Shown here piece after piece: positions 24,701 to 31,636 of a stretch of 40,096 nucleotides of DNA. The notes beneath the pieces were generated by a model that had not been told where the DNA came from, did not search any database, and worked only from the letters and a program-made list of their open reading frames with translations. The position numbers and the translations under genes were made by a program. Within the stretch, counting starts at the first letter, position 1. The number at the start of each line of letters is the position of its first letter. Origin of the DNA: Rhodocyclaceae bacterium (GTDB taxonomy: Bacteria; Pseudomonadota; Gammaproteobacteria; Burkholderiales; Rhodocyclaceae). The stretch is taken from NCBI GenBank assembly GCA_020445765.1, contig JAGRFY010000105.1:1-40096 (forward strand), given 5' to 3'.

Positions 24701-24793
24701 GTGCAGCGTGCGGTCGGTCTCGCGCTGGCGCCGTCGCTGCCGGAGGCCTTGCTGCGCACCTTGTACGACGAGGCCGGGCCCTTCATCGGCTGA
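21728..24793 (+). CDS. SNF2-family ATPase with two SWIM zinc fingers
   Basis: A 1021-residue SF2/SNF2 DNA translocase. Two SWIM-type CxC...CxH zinc fingers precede the motor: C78, C80, C87, H89 and C169, C171, C182, H184. The motor has motif I (DDMGLGKT, residues 335-342), motif II (LILDEAQRIKN), motif III (LSGTPLENRLEDLYSL) and motifs V-VI (STDAGGSGLNLQNA and RIARVHRLGQ). About 250 C-terminal residues after the motor are Ala/Glu-rich with no recognised domain. Start ATG 21728 is used; an upstream ATG at 21650 adds 26 residues of non-family sequence. It is divergent from the Wadjet operon. Its role (RNA polymerase recycling, repair or defence) is not established. Confidence 0.88.
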   Translation: MHDQTATADPFLIDSDRLQQLADEAVVGDGLDDFKDKRVTDVGCAGNRLFAEVEDASSGQLLSLSIGLNDVDIPVVDCPCEDASGLCRHAVAALYAYAAGREGEVGLRGAEESAIAERRERGRTEVKVSKLDGEPWFGTWRARTISKATHYPRDYTVHVRSLTRRANYCNCPDFAVNQLGTCKHVEAVLHRIAQRRDFERLKTRSAPVPYIYLDWELDDGPWIRVHRGGAVPQELHLELEQAFDAAGRFRGRLPDDFFRLADRLDGRGDVHVGADAVAHARFLAAADGHRARAAEIRKHIGAAGGQLPGVQARLYPYQMEGAAFLAGNGRALLADDMGLGKTLQAISAAVWLHRHAGAERVLIVCPASLKGQWAREIERFTGIEAQVVQGPAQARHPQYRRGSGFTIVNYELVLRDLEVINAVLVPDLLILDEAQRIKNWRTKLAAAVKHVASRYAFVLSGTPLENRLEDLYSLMQVVDQRALGPLWRYLADFHITDERGKVLGYRNLSELRRRLAPLMLRRDRRLVRDQLPERIEQRLDVPMTAAQRDLHDAALAGASRIAQIARRRLLTPGEQNRLMAALQQARMACDAVGLVDKDWDGDDSPKLDELATLLDELCLQGGLKAVVFSQWQRMTELAERRLRAIGLGCVRLHGGVPSARRGELIDRFRDDDSVQVFISTDAGGSGLNLQNASVMVNLDVPWNPAVLEQRIARVHRLGQKTRVQSVLMVAADSYEQRVLALVGNKRELFDNVIDPDAQGDVVGVSRKLLETLIDDLATVPAVGRAGDADEAGAPPPEAAAADEMAADLELGAEIPAESPDDVGPSIERQLQRTLEHIQEIFGPRIERVLGSGGGVLVVLDRVDAAADEAAQALSGEFPVAVIDPRTLASLQRLGAASPLGEARILLEARAEPAEPPGARLAAQAREKLRAAGLLLDQACAGPAMELLVSALLAAAAGRAGLAVAPEPADAAVWLYGEAVPRGILDAQQAALVQRAVGLALAPSLPEALLRTLYDEAGPFIG

Positions 24794-24929
24794 GCGGCTC
24801 GTGTCGCGGGCGCGGCGGGCGGGCCGCCGCCTGCGACGCGCTTGAACTGCTGCCCTGCACGCTGCAGACTGCCGTCGGTGATCAAGCCTCCGGCCCGCCT
24901 TGCGCGAGCCATCGGCGACGGGGTGAGCA

Positions 24930-26408
24930 ATGTCCGCAAGTGCAATCCGATTCGACTTCGACAACAGCTATGCGCGCGAGCTCGAAGGCTTCTACGTGCC
25001 GTGGAAGGGTGCCGAGGTGCCCGCGCCGGCGATGCTGCGTTTCAACGCCGGTCTGGCCGCGGAGCTGGGCCTCGACGCCCGGGCCCTGGACAGCGGGGTC
25101 GGCGCCGCGGTGCTCGCCGGCGCGCTCGCCGCCGACGGCTCCGAGCCGCTGGCGATGGCCTATGCCGGTCACCAGTTCGGCGGCTTCTCGCCCCAGCTCG
25201 GTGACGGTCGGGCCTTGCTGATCGGCGAAGTGCTCGACCGCCACGGGCGGCGCCGCGACATCCACCTCAAGGGCTCCGGGCGGACCCCGTTCTCGCGCGG
25301 CGGCGATGGCAAGGCGGTGCTCGGGCCGGTGCTGCGCGAATACCTCGTCGGCGAGGCCATGCACGCCCTCGGCATCCCGACCACCCGGGCGCTGGCGGCG
25401 GTCACCACCGGCGAGCGGATCGACCGCGACGGACCGAAGCCAGGCGCGGTGCTGGCCCGGGTGGCGGCCTCCCACCTGCGGATCGGGACATTCCAGTTCT
25501 TTGCCGCGCGGGGCGAGACCGACAAGGTGCGCCAACTGGCGGATTACGCGATCGCGCGCCACTATCCCGAACTGACCGATGACGCCGAGCGCTACCTGGG
25601 GCTGCTGGAGCGGGTGTGTAACGCCCAGGCGGAGCTGATCGCGCGCTGGATGCTCGTCGGCTTCGTGCACGGCGTCATGAACACCGACAACATGACGATC
25701 TCCGGCGAGACTATCGACTACGGACCCTGCGCCTTTATCGACACCTACGATCCGGCCGCCGTGTTCAGCTCGATCGACCGCCACGGCCGCTATGCCTACG
25801 GCAATCAGCCGGCCATCGCCCAGTGGAACCTCGCCCGCCTGGCGGAGACCCTGTTGCCGCTGATCGACGACGACCAGGACGAGGCGGCGCGCCGGGCGAT
25901 CGAGGTGCTGAACGGCTTTGCCGCGGTGCACCGCCAAGCCTGGCTGGCCGGCATGCGCGCCAAGCTGGGGCTGGCACGCGCGCTGCCGGAGGACGCCGAG
26001 CTCGTCGAGGACCTGCTCGCCGCGATGGCGGGGCAGAAGGTCGATTTCACACGGCTCTTCCGCGCCCTTTCGGACGTGATCCGGGGCGAAGTCGCCGGCG
26101 CGCGCGAGCTGTTCCACGATGCCGCGGCGATCGACCCGTGGCTCGCGCGCTATCGCCAGCGCGGCGCACTGGAGGATGGCGCGGCGCACCAGCGTGCGGC
26201 GGCGATGGAGCGCGTCAATCCACTCTACATTCCGCGCAATCACAAGGTCGAAGAGGCGCTCGCCGCAGCGCTCGACGGTGACATGGCACCATTCGACCGG
26301 CTCGTCGAGCGGCTCTCCCGACCGTTTGACGCGCAGTCGGGCGCGGAGGCCTACGCGTTCGGGGCACCATCGGAATTCGGCTGCTACACGACCTACTGCG
26401 GCACCTGA
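24930..26408 (+). CDS. selO: Protein adenylyltransferase SelO (YdiU)
   Basis: A 492-residue SelO pseudokinase, which transfers AMP from ATP to Ser, Thr or Tyr of proteins and is linked to redox stress. Key residues are K114 in HLKGSGRTPFSRGG, D253 and N254 in GVMNTDNMTI, and the metal-binding D263 in IDYGPCAFID, equivalent to those described for the Pseudomonas enzyme. The C-terminus is TYCGT, carrying the conserved cysteine that is selenocysteine in animals. GGGGTGAG precedes ATG 24930. It is followed 202 bp later by msrA on the same strand, fitting a shared oxidative-stress theme. Confidence 0.95.
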   Translation: MSASAIRFDFDNSYARELEGFYVPWKGAEVPAPAMLRFNAGLAAELGLDARALDSGVGAAVLAGALAADGSEPLAMAYAGHQFGGFSPQLGDGRALLIGEVLDRHGRRRDIHLKGSGRTPFSRGGDGKAVLGPVLREYLVGEAMHALGIPTTRALAAVTTGERIDRDGPKPGAVLARVAASHLRIGTFQFFAARGETDKVRQLADYAIARHYPELTDDAERYLGLLERVCNAQAELIARWMLVGFVHGVMNTDNMTISGETIDYGPCAFIDTYDPAAVFSSIDRHGRYAYGNQPAIAQWNLARLAETLLPLIDDDQDEAARRAIEVLNGFAAVHRQAWLAGMRAKLGLARALPEDAELVEDLLAAMAGQKVDFTRLFRALSDVIRGEVAGARELFHDAAAIDPWLARYRQRGALEDGAAHQRAAAMERVNPLYIPRNHKVEEALAAALDGDMAPFDRLVERLSRPFDAQSGAEAYAFGAPSEFGCYTTYCGT

Positions 26409-26610
26409 GGCGGTGCGAGCCGGCGAGCGCGCGGCTGGCGGGGGAATGACGGCCAGTGGATCGGTCCGGGTCGTCGTCGGCGATCGACTGGGCATTTCAC
26501 ACCGCAAACCTGCAGGCCTATCATCCGGGATGCCGCAGCGATAAGCGTCCGCGGCGAAGAGCGGGCGGCGTGCATGACAGACCGTCATGCGACGGCAAAG
26601 GAGTGAGATC

Positions 26611-27144
26611 GTGGCAACGCAGAGTCAACGGGCCGTACTCGCAGGGGGATGCTTCTGGGGCATGCAGGACCTGATCCGCAAGTTGCCCGGTGTGCTGGAG
26701 ACCCGAGTCGGCTACACCGGCGGCGAGGTCCCGAATGCCACCTACCGCAATCACGGCCGCCACGCCGAGGGCATCGAGATCGTGTTCGATCCTGGTCGGA
26801 TCACCTATCGTGACCTGCTGGAATTCTTCTTCCAGATCCACGACCCGACCACCCGCGATCGCCAGGGCAACGACCGGGGCAGCTCGTATCGCTCCGCGAT
26901 CTACTACGTCGACGACGAGCAGAAACGGGTCGCCGAGGAGACCATCGCCGACGTCGATGCCTCCGGCCGCTGGCCGGGCAAGGTGGTGACCGAGCTGGAG
27001 CCGGTGGGCGACTTCTGGCAGGCCGAGCCGGAGCACCAGGACTACCTCGAACGCTATCCGGGCGGCTACACCTGCCATTTCCCGCGGCCGGACTGGGTGC
27101 TCGCCAAGCGCACGGCCAGCGCCCGAAGCGGTGGCGGGGGATGA
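26611..27144 (+). CDS. msrA: Peptide methionine (S)-S-oxide reductase MsrA
   Basis: A 177-residue MsrA, which reduces methionine-S-sulfoxide in proteins using thioredoxin. The active-site C14 is in [10 protein letters not shown]. The only other cysteine, C155 in GGYTCHF, is the probable resolving residue. The motifs [21 protein letters not shown] and [15 protein letters not shown] are complete. Start GTG 26611 is preferred because AAAGGAG lies seven bases upstream; an ATG at 26587 would place that site inside the gene. It lies downstream of selO. Confidence 0.95.
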   Translation: MATQSQRAVLAGGCFWGMQDLIRKLPGVLETRVGYTGGEVPNATYRNHGRHAEGIEIVFDPGRITYRDLLEFFFQIHDPTTRDRQGNDRGSSYRSAIYYVDDEQKRVAEETIADVDASGRWPGKVVTELEPVGDFWQAEPEHQDYLERYPGGYTCHFPRPDWVLAKRTASARSGGGG

Positions 27145-27252
27145 TCGCGAGCTCGGGGCCATTGCGCATCGACACGCACGCTGCGCCGCGGCCAGCCCGA
27201 GTCGGCTGAAGGGGGCAGGTGGACGGCGAGGCTGCATTCGGTCCTGCTGGCG

Positions 27253-27740
27253 ATGCGGGTCGCCTTCATCGCCTACTCGCCGTGCTCGAAAGCAGTCGAC
27301 CGCTCGCCGATCACCCTGCCGATGATCTTCGTCGCGGCCCGCCTGCCCCTGTCCGGGCCGATCGCGGCGGCCGGCGCGACCTTGGCATCCCATCCTCCAG
27401 GTGACACGGTTGCCGGCCGAGATCACGCTGATCCTGGTGCTGTTCTTCTCCGACGCCAGCCACGTGCGTTTCGCCCAGCTCAGGCTGGCCTGGCACATTC
27501 CGTTGGCTCTGCTGCAGATCGGGATGCCCGCGACGATCGCCCTGAGGACCCGGCGGTCGACCTTCTGAACACCGAATCGGGCATCGCGGTGGCACTGCTG
27601 ACGGCGGCGGTCCTGACCCCCACCGACGCCGCCCTCGGCCAGCCGGAGGTGAGCAGCCCAAAGGTGCCGATCGGCCCGGGCGAGTCGATCATCGTCGAGA
27701 ACCGGCTCAACGACGGCCCGGCGCTACCCTTCGTGGTGAT
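27253..27740 (+). pseudogene. Cation/proton antiporter (NhaP/CPA1-like) fossil
   Basis: Pieces of one antiporter are spread over different frames: RSPITLPMIFVAARLPLSGP (frame of 27253), then from about 27400 LPAEITLILVLFFSDASHVR and IPLALLQIGMPATIAL. From about 27550 it reads LLTAAVLTPTDAALGQPEVS, VPIGPGESIIVENRLNDGPA and LPFVVIGA. The TPTDAALG and ENRLNDG motifs are the ion-binding core of Na+/H+ exchangers. At least two frameshifts are needed and everything after the ENRLNDG helix is gone, so it cannot be functional. Confidence 0.8.
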
Positions 27741-28052
27741 CGGTGCGGACAGCCTGCAGGCCTTGTCACACGGTCGGGCGTTCTTGATCTCGTTGTCCGT
27801 CCGCATCGAGCCACCTTGTGGGTAGATTCGTGCGTACGACGTCCATCTTACCGAAACTATCCGCAAGTCTTGCTGACTGCGCCTGATTCTCCGTGTCCGG
27901 TCTTGGACTGAGAAAACGCGTTACTTATTGTTTCTAACAAATAAACAATTCATCCGTGGCAGTCAGCGGACGAGTTCTTGGTGCCCGGAGCGGGCGTCGC
28001 AAATGACTCGTAAGCATATGTATTTATGAGGGTTGTTAAATCGTCTTAATGC
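27741..28052. other. A+T-richer intergenic stretch with one inverted repeat
   Basis: No gene is recognisable. ATTGTTT (27927-27933) and AAACAAT (27943-27949) form a perfect 7-bp inverted repeat with a 9-base loop; it has no T-run and is not a clear terminator. Base composition is distinctly more A+T-rich than the surroundings, as often seen at the edge of integrated elements. Confidence 0.4.
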
Positions 28053-28075
28053 ATCTACCCGCAATTCTACCCGCA
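28053..28075 (+). repeat. Tandem TCTACCCGCA repeats, possible integrase arm or att region
   Basis: TCTACCCGCA occurs at 28054 and 28066, a 12-bp period. Short tandem repeats of this kind are seen at the ends of tyrosine-integrase islands as candidate arm-type sites; I state this from memory of such islands, not from a search. No integrase gene is present in the window. The alpA-like gene 300 bp away supports an element border. Confidence 0.45.
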
Positions 28076-28155
28076 TATAAATTCGGCTCGGGAGGCCCCT
28101 TGTCTAGATGCCGCGAACACTGGAACGGCGCTTGTGTATCGAACAATTTCCATGA

Positions 28156-28362
28156 TCAAAGTCTGGCCCTGGCCTGGGCGAGATCAATGCTCGGGTCGCG
28201 CGGCTGCTTCCCAAGATCCTGCATGTGGGGCGGTCCTCCAACGTCATTCACGATGTTAACCCACTCTTTCCGAACCCGTTCGAGCCATAGTAGGTTGCTT
28301 CCTCGCGACCGAAGCTGATGCCTCCGATGGAGACCGCCCTCATCTTCATTTCGCTCATTCAT
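28156..28362 (-). CDS. Hypothetical small protein downstream of alpA, possibly frameshifted
   Basis: A 68-codon frame starting 12 bp after the alpA stop, on the same strand. I do not recognise it. The second half (EWVNIVNDVGGPPHMQDLGK) looks protein-like. Another frame over the first half reads MKMRAVSIGGISFGREEATY with a stop at about 28246. The real gene could therefore be a fusion of both frames that has suffered a frameshift near 28265. Function cannot be proposed. Confidence 0.35.
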   Translation of the reverse strand: MNERNEDEGGLHRRHQLRSRGSNLLWLERVRKEWVNIVNDVGGPPHMQDLGKQPRDPSIDLAQARARL

Positions 28363-28374
28363 TCATATGGCCAG

Positions 28375-28596
28375 CTAACCCCCGTGCCGGTGCCTATCGC
28401 CGGTAGGCAAATCCGGACGGCTCAGACGGATCTGCTCCCTGATCCAGTCTTGGACCTCAGATTCCAGCCAGCCCGACAGGCGCCCGAGTTTGACCTGTCT
28501 AGGAAATGCCTCGTCACGCATTTTGTTGTAGATCGACGCGCGGCACAGGCCGACCATTTCCACCACCTGGGGCATGCGTAAGATCCGATCTGTCAT
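28375..28596 (-). CDS. alpA: AlpA-family excisionase-like transcriptional regulator
   Basis: A 73-residue MerR-like winged-helix protein of the AlpA family (ILRMPQVVEMVGLCRASIYN, then KMRDEAFPRQVKLGRLSGWL and ESEVQDWIREQI). AlpA proteins regulate integrase genes of prophages and islands and help excision. GAGGAG lies just upstream of ATG 28596, which overlaps the stop of the preceding small gene by 4 bp. No integrase is nearby, so this is probably a leftover of a mostly deleted integrative element. Confidence 0.85.
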   Translation of the reverse strand: MTDRILRMPQVVEMVGLCRASIYNKMRDEAFPRQVKLGRLSGWLESEVQDWIREQIRLSRPDLPTGDRHRHGG

Positions 28597-28802
28597 TTCT
28601 TGCTCTCCTCGTTTGGCTCCTCGTCGGACGTCCTGTTCGCCGGACAGATGGCGGTTTTCGCCAGGTCCAGTCCGGATGCGCAGTCGCGCGACCGCGCGCT
28701 CGGTGTCGGCCTCCGCCGGAAACCGGAGCGTCTGGTGGTCCCTTGTGCGCCTGACCTACGGCAGCGCCGCAAGCGTCTTCGCGGTTGTTCATGCGTGTTC
28801 AT
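28593..28802 (-). CDS. Small Arg-rich hypothetical protein upstream of alpA
   Basis: A 69-residue frame with AAGGAG about eight bases before ATG 28802 and a 4-bp ATGA overlap with alpA. These two signals argue for real translation. The sequence (RRRLRRCRRSGAQGTTRRSG, ending DEEPNEESKK) is basic at the start and acidic at the end and matches no family I know. A competing frame in the same stretch has no ribosome site. Confidence 0.45.
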   Translation of the reverse strand: MNTHEQPRRRLRRCRRSGAQGTTRRSGFRRRPTPSARSRDCASGLDLAKTAICPANRTSDEEPNEESKK

Positions 28803-29742
28803 GTATTGCTCCTTCTTCGTGATCGTTTGTTCGGTAGGGCCTCCACCAAGGCCCATGCTGCAATGCGGTATGGGATGTTCTGCGTGGCGGATTCTTGCCC
28901 CGCAGGCCGTCGGAAGATGGTCGGATGCAATCTGGCGCGTCGCGCCCAACGCTAGGCGTGCCGCGGGAACCAAGATTCAAGACTGGATCGCGTTGCGAGG
29001 GGCGATTGATGATTGCCGTGGTCTCGCAGGGCATCAGCTAGAGCAAGGGGTCGGCCCCAGCGGCGTCAGTGCCGCGTTGTTGTCCAACCGCGGCGAAAGA
29101 GCGCATCGCCGCATGCACGCGTAGAAGCGAGTCAAAGTCGTTGCTCTAACCCAATCAAGAAATCCAGCGGATCGAGATTCAAGGCCAGGAGGCGCTCACG
29201 CGATCGCTTCGCAAGGGTGCGTCCGCGGGACTCGAAGGGGCGCGCCGGTCGAGTGCATCAAATCGCGACGCAGGAACTGCGCGGCAACATTTCGCTGGAG
29301 GGGCTCCAGGTCGATCAGGGGTGTTTTAAGCGGGGCGCGCGGTGTTCCCGCGAGCGGTCAAAGATGTGAAACGAGCGATGGTTCCAGGTGGTCCGGGTTT
29401 CGTGCACTGTGCTTTGGAAATGGCGTCCAAGCACGCCCACGTCCGCGATGGCGGTCGATCCAGAATGACAACGCAACCTGGCATCTCCTGAAAGAGCTTC
29501 GGAGAGCCGAGTCCTTTTGCGCGTTGCTGCCTTACGGGAGCAGCAAGGAAGCGAGAGCACCCCGGCCAGGTGACCGTTCCGGTTTCAGGGCTGACCGGAC
29601 AGTGCATCCATCGAATGCACTTGCAAGTATGCTAGTCACGTAGCGACGTCATTGCAATAGCTTTTGCTGAACGCGGGTAGATCGATTTGGCCTGGGTGGG
29701 CGGAACAGGGGGTGGACTCCGCGTCGCCATCAAACCAATACC
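28803..29742. other. 940-bp stretch without a recognisable gene
   Basis: No frame carries a family I recognise. On the minus strand, short protein-like pieces occur (KTPLIDLEPLQRNVAAQFLR near 29320 and LALNLDPLDFLIGLEQRL near 29170) in different frames, suggesting a decayed gene. The rest shows only low-information frames. This fits debris of the element that left alpA behind. Confidence 0.4.
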
Positions 29743-30783
29743 TCAATGCGCATGGCGGTGGTGAACATCCGGGAAGTGAGGGTGCTTGTGGACCAGAGCG
29801 GCATGGCGATGCCTGTGCTCATGAGGCTCGATGCCGCCCCAGGGGCCCTCATGGTCATGCTGGTGGTGCGCATCGTGGACATGAGGATGGCTGTGCTCGA
29901 CCGGTTCGTGCGTGTGCAGGTGGTCATGCCGCTCGGTGAGATGTAGCCACACGCCCCAGCCCATCAGCGCAGCCGCAAGCCAGAACGTAGAATTTGTCTG
30001 CTCGCCGAGTAAGAGCAGAGCCACCGCGGCGCCGACGAAGGGCGCAGTTGAGAAGTAGGCGCCGGTTCGCGCAGTGCCGAGGCCGCGCAAGGCCAGCACG
30101 AAGAGCACCAGGCTCAAGCCGTAGCCCAGCAGCCCGACCGTCATGGTTTCAATCGCCAAGCCCAACTCCGGAAGGGAGGCGCCCAGCGAAAACGCAAGGA
30201 CGCTATTGACCAGGCCGGCGATCGAACCTTTGACGCCAGCGACGAACAGCGCATCCGAGGCTGACACCTTGCGAGTCAGATTGTTGTCGATGGCCCAGCA
30301 CAGGCAGGCTCCAGCCACGAAAAGCGTCCCGGCCCATTCGGTGGGCCCAGTATCGCCGCGAGGCCACGCAAGAACCACCCCGCCGGCGACGATCGCGAGC
30401 ATTCCAAGAACGATGCGGCGGTCAGCGTTCTCCCTGAACACCACCCACGCAATTAGCGCGGTGAGCACGGCCTCGAGGTTCAACATCAAGGAGGCGACCG
30501 AGCCGCTGGTGGAACTCAGGCCGTACATCAAGGCCACCGGGCCAATGACGCCGCCGAAGAAGATCGCGCCCAAGAGCCATGGCCATTCGGAGGAGGTGAG
30601 GCCCGCGGACCGCCAGCCTCGGTCGCGCACGACCCGTATCAACACCAGACCAACGCCGCTGCCCAGATACAGCAGACCCGCGAGCAGCAATGGTGGAAGC
30701 TCACCGACCAGCAACTTCGCGAACGGTGTGCTGGCGCCAAACAAGGCCGCCGCCAGCAGGGCATACAGGACACTACGGTGCAT
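29743..30783 (-). CDS. EamA/DMT-family transporter with histidine-rich C-terminal tail (copy 2)
   Basis: A 346-residue paralogue of the protein at 8341, alike over the whole length (LFGASTPFAKLLVGELPPLL, NNLTRKVSASDALFVAGVKG, TGAYFSTAPFVGAAVALLLL). The tail again has 23 histidines in nearly the same register (HVHDAHHQHDHEGPW, HKHPHFPDVHHRHAH). Start ATG 30783 is preceded by a G-rich ribosome site; a longer frame to 30846 begins with non-homologous sequence. It is the last gene of a minus-strand set with the HupE-like and anchor genes, 116 bp after the anchor stop. A metal exporter role is inferred from the tail and neighbours. Confidence 0.83.
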   Translation of the reverse strand: MHRSVLYALLAAALFGASTPFAKLLVGELPPLLLAGLLYLGSGVGLVLIRVVRDRGWRSAGLTSSEWPWLLGAIFFGGVIGPVALMYGLSSTSGSVASLMLNLEAVLTALIAWVVFRENADRRIVLGMLAIVAGGVVLAWPRGDTGPTEWAGTLFVAGACLCWAIDNNLTRKVSASDALFVAGVKGSIAGLVNSVLAFSLGASLPELGLAIETMTVGLLGYGLSLVLFVLALRGLGTARTGAYFSTAPFVGAAVALLLLGEQTNSTFWLAAALMGWGVWLHLTERHDHLHTHEPVEHSHPHVHDAHHQHDHEGPWGGIEPHEHRHRHAALVHKHPHFPDVHHRHAH

Positions 30784-30899
30784 CTTTCGGCCCCCTCGGT
30801 GCAGCGACGGGAGTGTTGAGCGAGGCTGTCTGCTCCCGCCGCCCATAGAACGTGCGCGTTCCGCCCCACCGGGAGATCCTGGCGGGGCGGCCGTGCCCT

Positions 30900-31616
30900 C
30901 TACAGCACGCGCTGGATTTGGCCGTAGTCTCCCTTGGTCTTAAGCGTCACGCTGATTTCCTCGCCGGAGCGGTTGCGCCAGTACCAGCCGTGCTTGCCGT
31001 CGAACGCCGCGGTGAGCGTGCCCGCATCGCCCATCTTGTTACGGGCCTTCCCGTAGCCGTGGTAGGCGTCCGCGGGCGCGCCCGTCGGGTCACCATGCAT
31101 GTCGTAATTGACTGGACCGCCCGCAGACCACTCGTACTCGACGGCGGAACCCTTGTTCATTGAGAGCTTGATTTCGGCCGCCTCGCCGTTCTTCAAGCGA
31201 ATCGTCACGGTGTGCTGCTGCAAATCGGGCACCGACGCATCGCTGCCTGGCGATGCCGCAGCATCGCTTGCGTTTGTCGCCGCATGCGAGTGTGCCAGTC
31301 CGCCACCATGCGAGCGGGCCGGGCCGGCCTGCACGGGTGGACTCGAGGTAGCGGCTTCGACAAGCGGTTCCGGGGCGGCTTCCTGAGCCTTTGGCGACGC
31401 TGCCGCGCTCGCCTCGGCGGCGAGCGCGAGCTTGATTTCACCCATCTGCGTGAGTCCCAGTGCGCGACCAATGCCGGTGGGGTCGACGTTGTACTCCGCG
31501 GGCAGGATGGTGGTGACCAGCAGGCCCGCGGCAATGGCAGCCGCCAGCACGGTTGAACGCAGCAGTTTGCCCGCACTGGGCAGTTCGGCGCGGGTGGGGA
31601 GGTCAGTGTTGTACAT
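30900..31616 (-). CDS. Transmembrane anchor protein associated with HupE-like transporter (copy 2)
   Basis: A 238-residue paralogue of the protein at 10180. The single membrane helix ends in the same VTTILPAEYNVDPTGIGRAL. A linker rich in Ala, Pro, Ser and His (about residues 65-125) is longer than in copy 1. The periplasmic domain has GGPVNYDMHGDPTGAP, AAFDGKHGWYWRNRSG and VTLKTKGDYGQI. ATG 31616 has GGAGAAAG upstream. A much longer in-frame opening extends to 32336 through the HupE-like gene, but that part is a shadow of the other frame. It lies 20 bp after the HupE-like gene. Confidence 0.78.
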   Translation of the reverse strand: MYNTDLPTRAELPSAGKLLRSTVLAAAIAAGLLVTTILPAEYNVDPTGIGRALGLTQMGEIKLALAAEASAAASPKAQEAAPEPLVEAATSSPPVQAGPARSHGGGLAHSHAATNASDAAASPGSDASVPDLQQHTVTIRLKNGEAAEIKLSMNKGSAVEYEWSAGGPVNYDMHGDPTGAPADAYHGYGKARNKMGDAGTLTAAFDGKHGWYWRNRSGEEISVTLKTKGDYGQIQRVL

Positions 31617-31636
31617 GGTTTCTTTCTCCAGCGAAT

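Noticed and set aside
24800-24842. GC-rich inverted repeat after the SNF2 gene as a terminator
   Set aside because: No run of T follows and GC-rich self-complementarity is common here.
29004-29015. GATTGATGATTG, a 12-mer shared with copy B of the noncoding element
   Set aside because: None of the other boxes or spacings occur around it, so chance is sufficient.
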